A stretch of DNA of 64,000 nt from Namhaeicola litoreus (GCF_042679565.1 NZ_JBHTMY010000003.1:620001-684000), one strand, 5' to 3'; numbered from the stretch's first letter, positions 8,377 through 18,082 are shown. The notes: generated by a model not told the origin, from the sequence alone. A program made the numbers and translations.

Positions 8377-9780
8377 ATGAGCAAAACACTTTTTGATAAA
8401 GTTTGGGATTCACACGTGGTAAAACACATTGAAGATGGACCAGATGTGCTGTTTATTGACAGACATTTGATCCATGAAGTTACTAGTCCGGTAGCCTTCT
8501 TAGGATTAAAAGCAAGAGGGATTAAAGTATTATTTCCTGAAAAAACCTTTGCTACTGCTGATCACAACACACCAACCATCAACCAACATTTACCTGTTGA
8601 GGATCCACTTTCAGCCAATCAATTAAAAGCCTTGGAGCAAAATGCCAATGAAAATGGCATTAGGCACTGGGGGCTTGGTCATGAAAATAATGGGATTGTC
8701 CATGTCGTAGGGCCTGAAAATGGAATTACACTTCCCGGTGCGACCATCGTTTGTGGTGATTCTCACACTTCTACACACGGAGCCTTTGGAGCTATTGCTT
8801 TTGGTATTGGTACCTCAGAGGTGGAAATGGTTTTGGCGTCACAATGCATTATGCAGCCTAAACCAAAAAAAATGGTGATCAAAGTAAATGGTAAACTTCA
8901 ATTTGGGGTAACACCTAAAGATGTGGCTTTGTATATCATTTCTCAACTATCTACTTCAGGAGCAACAGGTTATTTTGTGGAATATGCCGGAGATGTGTTT
9001 GAAGAAATGAGTATGGAAGGGAGAATGACCGTTTGTAATTTGAGTATTGAAATGGGCGCAAGAGGAGGAATGATCGCTCCAGATCATAAGACATTTGAGT
9101 ATATCAAAGGAAGAACCTTTGCACCAAAAGGTGCTGATTGGGACAAAGCGATGGCTTACTGGCAGACACTTAAAACAGATGAAGAAGCTACCTTTGACAA
9201 AGTTTTTGAATTTGACGCAGCAGATATAGAACCTATGATAACCTATGGTACAAATCCTGGGATGGGACTTGGTATTTCAAAATCCATTCCTTTAGTCGAT
9301 GCCATTGATGGAGGAAAAGCCAGCTATATCAAATCATTAGATTATATGGGCTTTGGACAGGGTGAAGGTATGATCGGAAAAAAGATCGATTATGTTTTTG
9401 TTGGTAGCTGTACCAATGGCCGTATAGAAGACTTTAGGGCTTTTGCTTCTATTGTAAAAGGCAAAAAGAAAGCTGAAGATGTAACTGTTTGGTTGGTTCC
9501 AGGATCACACAAAGTTGAAGATCAGATCAAAGAAGAAGGAATTCTTGATATTTTGAATGAAGCAGGTTTTACACTCAGACAACCGGGATGCTCAGCATGT
9601 TTGGCGATGAATGACGATAAAGTGCCAGCCGGAAAATATGCGGTAAGTACTTCTAACAGAAATTTTGAGGGAAGGCAAGGGCCAGGTTCAAGAACTTTAT
9701 TGGCAAGTCCGTTGGTAGCAGCGGCAGCTGCAGTAACAGGTAAAGTCACAGATCCAAGAGAACTTTTGCAACTCGTTTAA
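8377..9780 (+). CDS. leuC: 3-isopropylmalate dehydratase large subunit
   Basis: Large subunit of isopropylmalate isomerase, which interconverts 2- and 3-isopropylmalate in leucine synthesis together with LeuD. The protein has 467 residues, normal for the bacterial type. The three 4Fe-4S ligands are C345 (in GSCTNGR), C405 and C408 (in PGCSACLAMN), with the family spacing. Substrate-loop motifs GDSHTSTHGAFGAIAFGIGTSE and SNRNFEGRQGPGSRT are present. The ATG at 8377 gives the usual N-terminus MSKTLFDKVWDSHVV. It begins the leuCDAB operon, with 19 bases to leuD. Confidence 0.97.
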   Translation: MSKTLFDKVWDSHVVKHIEDGPDVLFIDRHLIHEVTSPVAFLGLKARGIKVLFPEKTFATADHNTPTINQHLPVEDPLSANQLKALEQNANENGIRHWGLGHENNGIVHVVGPENGITLPGATIVCGDSHTSTHGAFGAIAFGIGTSEVEMVLASQCIMQPKPKKMVIKVNGKLQFGVTPKDVALYIISQLSTSGATGYFVEYAGDVFEEMSMEGRMTVCNLSIEMGARGGMIAPDHKTFEYIKGRTFAPKGADWDKAMAYWQTLKTDEEATFDKVFEFDAADIEPMITYGTNPGMGLGISKSIPLVDAIDGGKASYIKSLDYMGFGQGEGMIGKKIDYVFVGSCTNGRIEDFRAFASIVKGKKKAEDVTVWLVPGSHKVEDQIKEEGILDILNEAGFTLRQPGCSACLAMNDDKVPAGKYAVSTSNRNFEGRQGPGSRTLLASPLVAAAAAVTGKVTDPRELLQLV

Positions 9781-9799
9781 TCAATAAAATAATTGCCTT

Positions 9800-10396
9800 A
9801 TGGCTTACGATAAATTTAATATTATAAAAAGTAGCGCATTTCCGTTACCTATAGAAAACGTCGATACTGATCAAATTATTCCTGCACGCTTTTTAAAAGC
9901 GACAAAAAGGGAAGGCTTTGGTGACAATTTGTTTAGAGATTGGAGATATAATAACGACAATAGTCCAAAAGCTGATTTTGTGCTTAACGACCTAAAATAC
10001 AGTGGTAAAATACTTGTAGGAGGAAAGAATTTTGGTTCGGGTTCATCGAGAGAGCACGCAGCTTGGGCCATCTATGATTTTGGTTTTAGAGTAGTGATTT
10101 CTAGTTTTTTTGCAGATATTTTTAGAAATAACTGTTTAAATATTGGTGTCTTACCGGTGCAGGTAAGTGAGTCTTTTTTGCAGGAAATTTTTGAAGAAAT
10201 CTATAAAGATCCTAAAACTGCGATAGAAGTTGACCTACCAAATCAAAAAGTGACTTTATTGACTACAGGTAGATCAGAATCTTTTGAAATAAATTCATAC
10301 AAAAAAGAAAACATGCTCAATGGTTTTGATGATATTGATTATTTAGAGAATATCAAACCAGAGATAAAAGCTTTTGCTGAATCAAGACCTTTTTAA
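9800..10396 (+). CDS. leuD: 3-isopropylmalate dehydratase small subunit
   Basis: Small swivelling subunit of isopropylmalate isomerase, 198 residues, which completes the active site of LeuC. Recognised by NVDTDQIIPARFLK near residues 20-33 and the substrate-binding region GGKNFGSGSSREHAAWA near residues 73-89, followed by SSFFADIFRNNCLNIGVLPV. Length matches the bacterial family. It lies between leuC and the LeuA-type synthase, 21 bases before the latter. Confidence 0.97.
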   Translation: MAYDKFNIIKSSAFPLPIENVDTDQIIPARFLKATKREGFGDNLFRDWRYNNDNSPKADFVLNDLKYSGKILVGGKNFGSGSSREHAAWAIYDFGFRVVISSFFADIFRNNCLNIGVLPVQVSESFLQEIFEEIYKDPKTAIEVDLPNQKVTLLTTGRSESFEINSYKKENMLNGFDDIDYLENIKPEIKAFAESRPF

Positions 10397-10417
10397 TTAA
10401 ACTCATACAACCCTTAG

Positions 10418-11941
10418 ATGAAAAAAAGGAAGATTGAGATCATGGATACGACGCTTAGGGATGGAGAACAAACCAGCGGAGTATCTTTTACTGCTTCAGA
10501 AAAATTGACGATTGCTCAGCTATTGCTAGAAGAATTGCATGTAGATAGAATTGAAATCGCTTCTACTAGAGTTTCTGAGGGTGAATTTGATGCAGTTAAG
10601 GGAATTACATCCTGGGCCAAAAATAAGGGTCTCATCAATAAAGTTGAGGTGCTTTCTTTTGTTGATGGAGGTCTTTCTATTGCTTGGATGGAAGAGTCTG
10701 GTGCGAAAGTGCAAAACTTGCTCACCAAAGGTTCTTTGAATCACCTTAAACATCAATTAAAAAAAACACCGAAAGAGCATTTTGAGGCGATTGCCCAAGT
10801 GATTCAATTGGCGCAAAATAAAGGAATACAAACCAATGTGTATTTAGAAGATTGGAGTAATGGGATGAAAAATTCTCCCGATTATGTGTATCAATTTTTA
10901 GATTTTTTAGAAACACAACCGATAAAAAGAGTTCTTTTACCCGATACTCTAGGGGTCTTAACACCAAGGGAAACCTTTAAATTTTTAAGTCAAATTCGAG
11001 AGAAATATCCAAAAATGCATCTCGATTTTCATGGTCATAACGACTATGATCTCGGTGTGGCTAATGTGATGGAATCCATAGAGGCAGGCGTAAACGGAAT
11101 TCATTTGACAATTAATGGTATGGGTGAAAGAGCTGGGAATGCTCCGCTGGCAAGTGTTGTTGCGGTCATTAACGACTTCTTTCCACAGGTTTCTATAGAT
11201 GTGAAAGAAAGCTCCCTTTATAAGGTTAGTAAATTGGTAGAAACATTTTCTGGTTTTAGAATTCCTGAGAATAAACCAATTTTAGGAGATAATGTATTTA
11301 CCCAAACGGCCGGTATACATGCCGATGGTGACTCCAAGCACAATTTGTATTTCAATGAATTGTTACCAGAAAGGTTTGGGAGGAAAAGAACATATGCATT
11401 GGGAAAAACTTCGGGTAAAGCCAATATTCAAAAAAATTTACTTGAACTCGGATTACATTTAAGCGACGAAGATATTTTAAAAGTCACTAATAGAATTATA
11501 GAATTAGGAGATAAGAAGGAAGTGGTAACCAAAGAAGATTTACCTTATATCATTTCTGATGTTTTGCACAATCAGTCCTATGAAGAGAAAATTAAAGTAA
11601 ATTCTTATGTACTCAACCATGCAAAAGGGTTGAGACCAACAACAACTGTTTCATTGACAATAGATCAAGAAACGATTGAAGAAAGTGCTCAGGGCGACGG
11701 TCAGTTTGACGCTTTCATGAAAACATTACATAAGATTTATGCAAAGAAAAAATTAGAATTGCCAAAATTAACGGATTATGCTGTTCGAATTCCGCCGGGA
11801 TCTAATTCAGATGCACTATGTGAAACTGTAATTACCTGGAAATTTGGCGAAAAAACCTTTAAAACCAGAGGGTTAGATTCAGATCAGACAGTTTCGGCTA
11901 TTATTGCCACACAAAAAATGTTAAACATAATAAAGAATTAA
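10418..11941 (+). CDS. leuA: 2-isopropylmalate synthase family protein (LeuA2/citramalate-synthase-like)
   Basis: Claisen-condensing enzyme of 507 residues with an N-terminal DRE-TIM barrel (about 1-275) and a C-terminal LeuA regulatory domain (about 390-505). The metal- and catalysis-linked motif DTTLRDGEQTSGVSF lies at residues 10-24, and DFHGHNDYDLG carries the two metal-binding His near residue 205. The product should be 2-isopropylmalate from acetyl-CoA and 2-oxoisovalerate, given its place between leuD and leuB. Sequence of this divergent Bacteroidota type overlaps with citramalate synthases, so a role in isoleucine synthesis from pyruvate is a serious alternative. The regulatory domain suggests feedback control by leucine or isoleucine. 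leuB starts with no spacing after its stop. Confidence 0.85.
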   Translation: MKKRKIEIMDTTLRDGEQTSGVSFTASEKLTIAQLLLEELHVDRIEIASTRVSEGEFDAVKGITSWAKNKGLINKVEVLSFVDGGLSIAWMEESGAKVQNLLTKGSLNHLKHQLKKTPKEHFEAIAQVIQLAQNKGIQTNVYLEDWSNGMKNSPDYVYQFLDFLETQPIKRVLLPDTLGVLTPRETFKFLSQIREKYPKMHLDFHGHNDYDLGVANVMESIEAGVNGIHLTINGMGERAGNAPLASVVAVINDFFPQVSIDVKESSLYKVSKLVETFSGFRIPENKPILGDNVFTQTAGIHADGDSKHNLYFNELLPERFGRKRTYALGKTSGKANIQKNLLELGLHLSDEDILKVTNRIIELGDKKEVVTKEDLPYIISDVLHNQSYEEKIKVNSYVLNHAKGLRPTTTVSLTIDQETIEESAQGDGQFDAFMKTLHKIYAKKKLELPKLTDYAVRIPPGSNSDALCETVITWKFGEKTFKTRGLDSDQTVSAIIATQKMLNIIKN

Positions 11942-13000
11942 ATGAAATTAAATATAGCCTTATTGGCAGGAGATGGTATTGGGCCGGAAGTGATAGATCA
12001 AGCCGTTAAAGTGTCTAATGCTGTTGCAAAAAAATTCGGACATGAAATTAGTTGGACTCCCGCTTTAACAGGAGCTGCTGCGATAGACGCTGTTGGAGAG
12101 CCTTATCCGGATGAAACACATGCGATTTGTGAAAATGCAGATGCTGTTTTATTTGGTGCGATTGGTCATCCAAAATATGACAATGATCCATCGGCGAAGG
12201 TGCGTCCGGAGCAGGGTTTATTAAAAATGAGAAAAAAGCTAGGACTATTTGCCAATGTTCGTCCTACGTTTACATTTCCATCTTTAATCAATAAATCTCC
12301 ACTCAAAAGGGAAAGAATTGAAGGAACAGATCTAGTTTTCTTAAGAGAATTGACCGGAGGAATTTACTTTGGCGAGAAAGGAAGAAGAGAAAATGGCGAG
12401 GTCGCTTATGACAATTGCGTTTATTCCAGAGAAGAAGTTACCCGTTTAGCGAAAAAGGGGTTTGAAATGGCGATGTCCAGATCAAAAAAATTATGTTGTG
12501 TAGATAAGGCCAATGTGTTGGAGACTTCGAGATTGTGGAGAGAAACAGTACAAGCCATGGAAAAAGATTATCCTGAGGTAACAGTTTCTTATGAATTTGT
12601 GGATGCAGTTGCCATGCGTTTGGTGCAATGGCCAAATAGTTACGATGTATTGATTACAGAGAATTTGTTTGGAGATATACTTACCGACGAAGCATCAGTA
12701 ATTTCAGGTTCTATGGGATTGATGCCATCCGCTTCATTGGGCGAAAAAACTTCATTATTTGAACCCATCCACGGATCCTATCCTCAAGCAGCTGGCAAGG
12801 ACATTGCCAATCCACTTGCCACTATTTTATCTGCAGCGATGATGTTCGAAGATGCTTTCGGTTTAAAAGAAGAAGCGGAAGCGATAAGAGCAGTTGTGAA
12901 CAGATCTTTAGAAGAAGGGTATGTGACAGAGGATTTGTCAGAAGGAGCTAAGTCTTATAAAACGAGCGAAGTTGGCGACTGGCTGGCTTCAAAAATTTAA
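11942..13000 (+). CDS. leuB: 3-isopropylmalate dehydrogenase
   Basis: NAD-dependent oxidative decarboxylase of 352 residues that converts 3-isopropylmalate toward 2-oxoisocaproate. Typical motifs are LLAGDGIGPEV at the N-terminus, the substrate-binding RPEQGLLKMRKKLGLFANVRP region with its conserved Arg residues, FLRELTGGIYFG, VDKANVLETSRLWR, and ENLFGDILTDEASVISGSMGLMPSASLG near the C-terminus. The ATG immediately follows the stop of the synthase gene, implying translational coupling. It closes the operon and is followed by a strong terminator. Confidence 0.97.
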   Translation: MKLNIALLAGDGIGPEVIDQAVKVSNAVAKKFGHEISWTPALTGAAAIDAVGEPYPDETHAICENADAVLFGAIGHPKYDNDPSAKVRPEQGLLKMRKKLGLFANVRPTFTFPSLINKSPLKRERIEGTDLVFLRELTGGIYFGEKGRRENGEVAYDNCVYSREEVTRLAKKGFEMAMSRSKKLCCVDKANVLETSRLWRETVQAMEKDYPEVTVSYEFVDAVAMRLVQWPNSYDVLITENLFGDILTDEASVISGSMGLMPSASLGEKTSLFEPIHGSYPQAAGKDIANPLATILSAAMMFEDAFGLKEEAEAIRAVVNRSLEEGYVTEDLSEGAKSYKTSEVGDWLASKI

Positions 13001-13022
13001 TAATAGATTTTTTGAAAATAGG

Positions 13023-13057
13023 AATCCGTACAAATTCATTTGTACGGATTTTTTTGT
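13023..13057 (+). terminator. Intrinsic terminator of the leuCDAB operon
   Basis: A 12-bp perfect stem (arms 13023-13034 and 13039-13050, core CCGTACAAA) with a 4-base loop is followed by seven or more T residues. Confidence 0.92.
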
Positions 13058-13145
13058 GAGGGATTGATATTCAATAGGATATATAAACATCGAAAATTCT
13101 TTTCAAAAGTTTTTAAAAAATGCTTCTGTAACCTTAGTAAAACTG

Positions 13146-13153
13146 TATTTTTG
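13146..13153 (+). promoter_or_regulatory. -7-like box TATTTTTG before the helicase gene
   Basis: Matches TAnnTTTG and lies 18 bases before the ATG at 13172. No clear -33 TTG at the expected distance. Confidence 0.4.
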
Positions 13154-13171
13154 TAACTTATTTTAAGATGC

Positions 13172-14692
13172 ATGTCGCTTACCTCGCTCGAAAAAGAAGA
13201 AAGAATCATTGGGAAGAAATTGTATGGCTATCAACAAGGAGCCATCGAGAGAATTTTTGATTGTATTCAAAATTATCCGAGTAATTACAACCTTCTTTAT
13301 CAACTTCCAACAGGTGGAGGAAAAACGGTTATTTTTTCTGAAATTGCCAGAAAATATATTGCTACTACCGGAAAAAAAGTATTGATTCTCACCCATAGAA
13401 TTGAACTGAGTAAGCAAACTTCTCATATGTTAAAGGAATTTCGGGTTCCAAATAAAATCATAGACAGCAATGTAAAAGAAGTAAAAAATGATAGTAACTA
13501 TCATTGTTTTGTTGCTATGGTCGAAACGCTTAACAATAGATTAAAAGAGGGGAAAGTTAAGATCAATGATATCGGAATGGTGATTGTTGATGAGGCACAT
13601 TATAACTCCTTTAGGAAATTATTTAAGTATTTTGATTTTTGTTTTATTCTTGGTGTTACTGCAACTCCTTTGAGCTCAAATATTAATTTACCGATGAATG
13701 AGATCTACAAAGATCTTATTGTTGGTGAAAACATCAGTTCTTTAATAGAAAAAGGGTTTTTGGCCGAAGCAGCTACATTTAATTTTAATGTAAGTCTAAC
13801 TTCCTTAAAAATTGGTATCAATGGAGATTATACAGTAAAATCTTCAGAAGAGCTATATGTACAGACCACTATGCAACAGAAGCTTTTGAAGGCTTATGAA
13901 TTGGAAGCAAAGGGGACTAAAACATTGATTTTCAATAATGGAATTATGACCTCCCGGTTTGTGTATGAAACCTTTTTGGCGGCAGGTTACAAGGTGAAAT
14001 ATATTGATAATACAAATACAAAAGAAGAGAGGAGAAGTATACTTAAATGGTTCAAGGAAACACCTGATGCTGTGCTTACTTCTGTGAGTATTCTCACCAC
14101 GGGTTTCGACGAACCCTCAATTGAAACGATTATAATTAACCGGGCAACAAGATCTTTGGCGCTCTATTTTCAGATGATCGGTCGTGGATCGAGGGTCATA
14201 GGAAAAAAAGATAAGTTTAAGATTCTCGATTTAGGAAACAATGTTGCGAGATTTGGATTATGGACAGATCCCATTGATTGGAAATATATCTTTAAAAATC
14301 CAAATATCTTCTTAGAAAACTTACGGAGCGATGACGAAATTGAGAAAAAGTTTTCTTACCAATTGCCAGATGAAATTAAAAAGAAGTTTTCTAAAACAGA
14401 AAATTTAGAATTCGATATAAAGGCAGCTTATGAAGAGGCGCTTGATAATGGGGAGAAATCTAAATTGGCCTTGGAAAAATCTATAAAACAGCACGCCAAG
14501 ATGTGTGTTGAAAATGCAGAAAGTATTTTAGATGCCTACATGCTTTCAAACTTGTTAAAAGAGGATATAGCTTACAGGATTAAACAATACTCTTATTGTA
14601 TCATGAAAAGTTCTGCCAATTATTTAAAATGGTTGGAAGAGGATTATCAAAGGCTTTTAAAACTTAGAATTATTAAACAATTTAACCGTTAA
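13172..14692 (+). CDS. Superfamily 2 DEAH-box helicase, RadD/YejH-like
   Basis: ATP-dependent nucleic-acid helicase of 506 residues. The Q-like motif YQQGAIERI precedes Walker A LPTGGGKT (45-52, Lys51), Walker B is DEAH (140-143), motif III is TAT (163-165), and motif VI is QMIGRGSR. This order and the ResIII-type layout fit RadD/YejH, which acts in DNA repair, but the C-terminal third (about 370-506), rich in Lys and Glu, differs from E. coli RadD and has no zinc-binding cysteines that I can see. The ATG at 13172 is chosen; an out-of-frame ATG lies four bases upstream. Its stop overlaps the stop of the convergent acyltransferase by four bases. A stand-alone role is likely because no nuclease or methylase lies nearby. 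Confidence 0.85.
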   Translation: MSLTSLEKEERIIGKKLYGYQQGAIERIFDCIQNYPSNYNLLYQLPTGGGKTVIFSEIARKYIATTGKKVLILTHRIELSKQTSHMLKEFRVPNKIIDSNVKEVKNDSNYHCFVAMVETLNNRLKEGKVKINDIGMVIVDEAHYNSFRKLFKYFDFCFILGVTATPLSSNINLPMNEIYKDLIVGENISSLIEKGFLAEAATFNFNVSLTSLKIGINGDYTVKSSEELYVQTTMQQKLLKAYELEAKGTKTLIFNNGIMTSRFVYETFLAAGYKVKYIDNTNTKEERRSILKWFKETPDAVLTSVSILTTGFDEPSIETIIINRATRSLALYFQMIGRGSRVIGKKDKFKILDLGNNVARFGLWTDPIDWKYIFKNPNIFLENLRSDDEIEKKFSYQLPDEIKKKFSKTENLEFDIKAAYEEALDNGEKSKLALEKSIKQHAKMCVENAESILDAYMLSNLLKEDIAYRIKQYSYCIMKSSANYLKWLEEDYQRLLKLRIIKQFNR

Positions 14693-15507
14693 TAATTCGT
14701 CCAGAATTCCCTTTTTTTATTGAGTTCGTCTTCAGATTTTTGATAATCTTCTACAGGCACTGGTACTACTTTTAAAAACGATGGGTGTTGCTCTATGGCA
14801 TATTCAATTTTTGTTACCACATCGTCAACGGTATCATTTTCATAGTCAATTTCTAAAGGTGGTTTGATCACCATCGATTGCAAAATACCTCTCTTTTTAA
14901 TCAATAATCCTTTTTTATCAAATGATCTTCTAAATCCGTCTATCACAATAGGGATGACGATGGGTTTGTTTTTAAGAATAATATGGGCGGTTCCTCTTCG
15001 AATCGGTTTAAACGGAGTAGTAGTACCTTGAGGAAAGGTAATCACCCAACCATCGTTCAAAGCCCGGGTGATATTCGAAATATCACTCATTTTCACCTGC
15101 TTATTCACATCCTTACCCTTTTCACGCCATGTCCGTTCTATTGAAATAGATCCGGCATATTCCATAATCTTTGGTAGCAAACCAGCACGCATGGTTTCTT
15201 TAGCCGCCACGAAATAAATATTTAATTTCGGATTGTAAAGGTAACCGATGTCTTTTATGTTATCAACTCTACCATTGAGAGAAGCATTAAATACATGAAA
15301 CATGGCAGCTACATCTGCAAAATAAGTTTGATGATTGGAGATGAATAGCACATTCGTGGGAGGTAGATCCCTTATAATTTCTGAGCCCTCAATATGTAAT
15401 TCATTAAAACCTCTGTATCTTCTATGAGATACAAGTCCGAGGGTTCGAATCAAAGTTTTTTTAAGGAAAAGACTTTTTCCAAAAATATCTTTTTTAAACA
15501 AGGTCAT
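14689..15507 (-). CDS. Lysophospholipid acyltransferase family protein (PlsC-like)
   Basis: Membrane-associated acyltransferase of 272 residues, probably adding an acyl chain to a lysophospholipid or another lipid acceptor. The catalytic block is SNHQTYFAD near residue 58, where His and Asp are separated by five residues instead of the usual four, and the third block is FPQGTT in place of FPEGTR near residue 158. A later AHIILKNKPIVIPIVIDGFRRSF matches the fourth PlsC block. These changes suggest a subfamily not identical with housekeeping PlsC and its substrate may differ. It is tail-to-tail with the helicase and 33 bases downstream of the NUDIX gene, with which it may be co-transcribed. Confidence 0.85.
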   Translation of the reverse strand: MTLFKKDIFGKSLFLKKTLIRTLGLVSHRRYRGFNELHIEGSEIIRDLPPTNVLFISNHQTYFADVAAMFHVFNASLNGRVDNIKDIGYLYNPKLNIYFVAAKETMRAGLLPKIMEYAGSISIERTWREKGKDVNKQVKMSDISNITRALNDGWVITFPQGTTTPFKPIRRGTAHIILKNKPIVIPIVIDGFRRSFDKKGLLIKKRGILQSMVIKPPLEIDYENDTVDDVVTKIEYAIEQHPSFLKVVPVPVEDYQKSEDELNKKREFWTNY

Positions 15508-15540
15508 GCTTTATAATTTGCTTGGCAAACATAACTAAAA

Positions 15541-16179
15541 TTATGAATTTACCACCTCGATGAGGTCTTTAATTTCACTTAAAATCATTGCTGTCGCTCC
15601 CCAAACGGTATGATTATTTAAATCAAAATAAGGAACATCAACTTCCTTCATATAGCTTGTTGTTAATTTTTTTATTCTCACTTTTTCGTTATCCATGAGA
15701 TCTGTTAAATTTACTTCTATCACTTCCTCTACCTCGTGATTTAATTTAAATTCAGGTCGATAGTCTAACATTCCAACATAAGAGTGTACTAAAAAATTAC
15801 TTGGCGGTATATATGTATTACTTATTTTTCTTAACAACTTGATATCATTTATGTTAACACCTATTTCTTCATTGGTTTCTCTAAGCGCTGTTTCTTCAGA
15901 ATTTCTATCTTTGGCATCTCTTTTCCCTCCAGGAAAACTTATCTGTGCTGCATGTACCCCTTTGTATGAAGCTCTTAAAGTTAGTAAAAAACTAGTTTTC
16001 CCAAAAGAATTAGGATAAAATAGTGCCAATACAGATGCTTCTTTAGGAGACCTTTTTAAAAGTTCTTTTTCTGCAAAAATAGGTCTCTCTTTCGGCACCA
16101 TTTTCAATTGAGATTCGAGTCCACCTAGTGGAGCGCGGATCAATTCAGGTACCAAATGTAAAAAATGGCCGAAGTCCAT
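15541..16179 (-). CDS. NUDIX hydrolase, CoA pyrophosphatase (NudL) type
   Basis: Hydrolase of 212 residues expected to split CoA or related dinucleoside pyrophosphates, releasing phosphopantetheine. The CoA-pyrophosphatase signature LLTLRAS...HAAQISFPGG is followed by the modified NUDIX box GGKRDAKD...ALRETNEEIG around residues 93-117. The extra residue and Asp-rich start of the box are typical of the NudL branch. Length and motif order agree with the family. It lies upstream of the acyltransferase on the same strand and is divergent from bshA. A -7-like box TAATTTTG occurs on this strand at 16208-16215. Confidence 0.88.
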   Translation of the reverse strand: MDFGHFLHLVPELIRAPLGGLESQLKMVPKERPIFAEKELLKRSPKEASVLALFYPNSFGKTSFLLTLRASYKGVHAAQISFPGGKRDAKDRNSEETALRETNEEIGVNINDIKLLRKISNTYIPPSNFLVHSYVGMLDYRPEFKLNHEVEEVIEVNLTDLMDNEKVRIKKLTTSYMKEVDVPYFDLNNHTVWGATAMILSEIKDLIEVVNS

Positions 16180-16290
16180 AATAAAAAAGTGTAATTTTAC
16201 AGTAAATCAAAATTAATCAAATCTTCAAGTAATTTGAAAGTATTGTAAAGAAATACGACATACTATTGAAGAATCACAAAATATATTTTC

Positions 16291-17433
16291 ATGAAAATTG
16301 GAATTGTTTGTTACCCTACGTATGGTGGAAGTGGTGTTTTGGCCACAGAATTAGGGATGGGTTTGGCCAAAGACGGTCATGAAGTTCATTTTATAACCAC
16401 ACACCAGCCCGTTAGGTTAGATTTTTTAAACGCCAACTTGTTTTTTCATGAGGTGTTTGTTGAAGAATATCCCTTATTTCATTACCAGCCTTATGAACTT
16501 GCTTTGTCTAGTAAACTGGTTGAAGTAGTTATAAAATATAAACTGGATATATTACATGTTCATTACGCCATCCCTCATGCTTATGCGGCATACATGACCA
16601 AGCAAATGCTTAAAGAAAAAGGTGTAGAAATTCCTGTTGTTACTACTTTACATGGCACGGATATTACTTTGGTGGGGAGTCACCCAGTTTATAAAACGGC
16701 TGTTGAATTTAGCATTAACAATTCGGATGTAGTTACAGCGGTATCAGAAAATCTCAAGCAGGATACCTTGAGGTTATTTAATATTGAGAACAATATTGAA
16801 GTAATTTATAATTTTATTGATTTTGAGCATGTAAAAGATCATGAGGATTCAGATTGTATGAGGTCTAACATCGCAAAGCCGGAAGAAAGAATATTGCTGC
16901 ATATCAGTAATTTTAGACCTGTAAAAAGAATTCAAGACATCATCACTATTTTTAATAAAGTTCAAGAAAAAATACCCTCTAAATTGATCATGATAGGAGA
17001 GGGGCCTGAAAAGGAATCTGCCATGCGATATGCCAAAGAATTAGGAATAAAAGATAAGATTATCTTTATGGGTAATACAACTGAGATCAAGAAGGTATTG
17101 TGCTATGCTGATCTGTTTTTATTACCCTCTGCGACAGAAAGTTTTGGTTTGGCAGCTTTGGAAGCAATGGCTGTTAAAACGCCTGTAATATCATCAAACA
17201 CGGGTGGTTTACCCGAAGTGAATGTGCAGGGTGTAACGGGTTTCTTAAGCGATGTAGGCGATTGCGAGGATATGGCTAAAAATGCAGTTTATATTTTAGA
17301 AGATGACCAAAGGTTAGAACAATTCAAACAAAATGCCTTTGAAAATGCAAAAAGATTCAGCATAGATAAGGTGCTTCCTCAGTACGAACGTATTTATGAA
17401 ATTGCATTACAACGGGTTTCAGCCTTGAAATAA
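16291..17433 (+). CDS. bshA: N-acetyl-alpha-D-glucosaminyl L-malate synthase
   Basis: GT4 glycosyltransferase of 380 residues that joins GlcNAc from UDP-GlcNAc to L-malate, the first step of bacillithiol synthesis. Close family motifs are KIGIVCYPTYGGSGVLATEL at the N-terminus, VHFITTHQPVRLD, the HVHYAIPHA motif near residue 90, and the GT4 E-x7-E region ATESFGLAALEAM near residues 285-297. Length fits BshA. The later genes BshB and BshC are not in the window. A bacilliredoxin-like YtxJ is encoded 25 kb downstream. Its stop is directly followed by the stop of the SRAP gene on the other strand. Confidence 0.95.
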   Translation: MKIGIVCYPTYGGSGVLATELGMGLAKDGHEVHFITTHQPVRLDFLNANLFFHEVFVEEYPLFHYQPYELALSSKLVEVVIKYKLDILHVHYAIPHAYAAYMTKQMLKEKGVEIPVVTTLHGTDITLVGSHPVYKTAVEFSINNSDVVTAVSENLKQDTLRLFNIENNIEVIYNFIDFEHVKDHEDSDCMRSNIAKPEERILLHISNFRPVKRIQDIITIFNKVQEKIPSKLIMIGEGPEKESAMRYAKELGIKDKIIFMGNTTEIKKVLCYADLFLLPSATESFGLAALEAMAVKTPVISSNTGGLPEVNVQGVTGFLSDVGDCEDMAKNAVYILEDDQRLEQFKQNAFENAKRFSIDKVLPQYERIYEIALQRVSALK

Positions 17434-18078
17434 TTAAAACAGGGTGTACTGTTGGTTTTCTTTATTGAGTTTGGTGGCAACTAAATCAACTTTAGGGTTT
17501 TTAAAGTTTTCTAAATTTTCTCCAAAAAGCCAATTTTTTTGATTTCTCTGTGTTAAAATGATTGGCATTCTTTTTTTTGAATTATGAATTTCACTCATTA
17601 ATTCATTGGCTTGGGTTGTAATGATCGTAAAGGTATTCAATTGGCTATGATCGATGGGGTTTTGCCAAGAACTCCAAATTCCTGCAAAGCAAAACAGTTC
17701 ATCATGAGGTAATGAGATCAAGTATTTTTCCTTTTTTTTGCCTTTCTGATCGAGCCACTGCCATTCGTAAAATCCATCTGCCGGAATCAAACATCTATTT
17801 GAAGTATATAATTGAAATGAAGGTTTTGAATGTAAAGTTTCAATTTTAGCATTGAGTGTAAATTGTTTGATATCATCATTATTTGAAAACTCGGGAATCA
17901 AACCCCATTGAAAAAAGTCAATCAGTTGTTCATTTTCTGAAGTAATGATTGGTATTTGAGGAAAATCAAATGCTTTGATCTCTTGTTGAGGTACATAGCT
18001 TGTTTTGTCTTTAAATTTTGCCTTTAATTTACTCTCTATTTCTTCTGCCTTTTTGCTTAATTTAGAATAAAAACACAT
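17434..18078 (-). CDS. SRAP-domain protein (YedK/HMCES family)
   Basis: Protein of 214 residues that would crosslink to abasic sites in single-stranded DNA and shield them. The essential Cys2 follows the initiator Met (MCFYSKL), the conserved NAKIETLHSKPSF and CLIPADGFYEW blocks are at about residues 79-112, and the catalytic His is in IHNSKKRMPIIL near residue 167. These four elements define the family. It is upstream of nothing obviously related and its promoter side faces the ABC ATPase gene, whose end is 4 bases away; the two genes run in the same direction, with the ABC gene upstream. Confidence 0.93.
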   Translation of the reverse strand: MCFYSKLSKKAEEIESKLKAKFKDKTSYVPQQEIKAFDFPQIPIITSENEQLIDFFQWGLIPEFSNNDDIKQFTLNAKIETLHSKPSFQLYTSNRCLIPADGFYEWQWLDQKGKKKEKYLISLPHDELFCFAGIWSSWQNPIDHSQLNTFTIITTQANELMSEIHNSKKRMPIILTQRNQKNWLFGENLENFKNPKVDLVATKLNKENQQYTLF

Positions 18079-18082
18079 ATGG

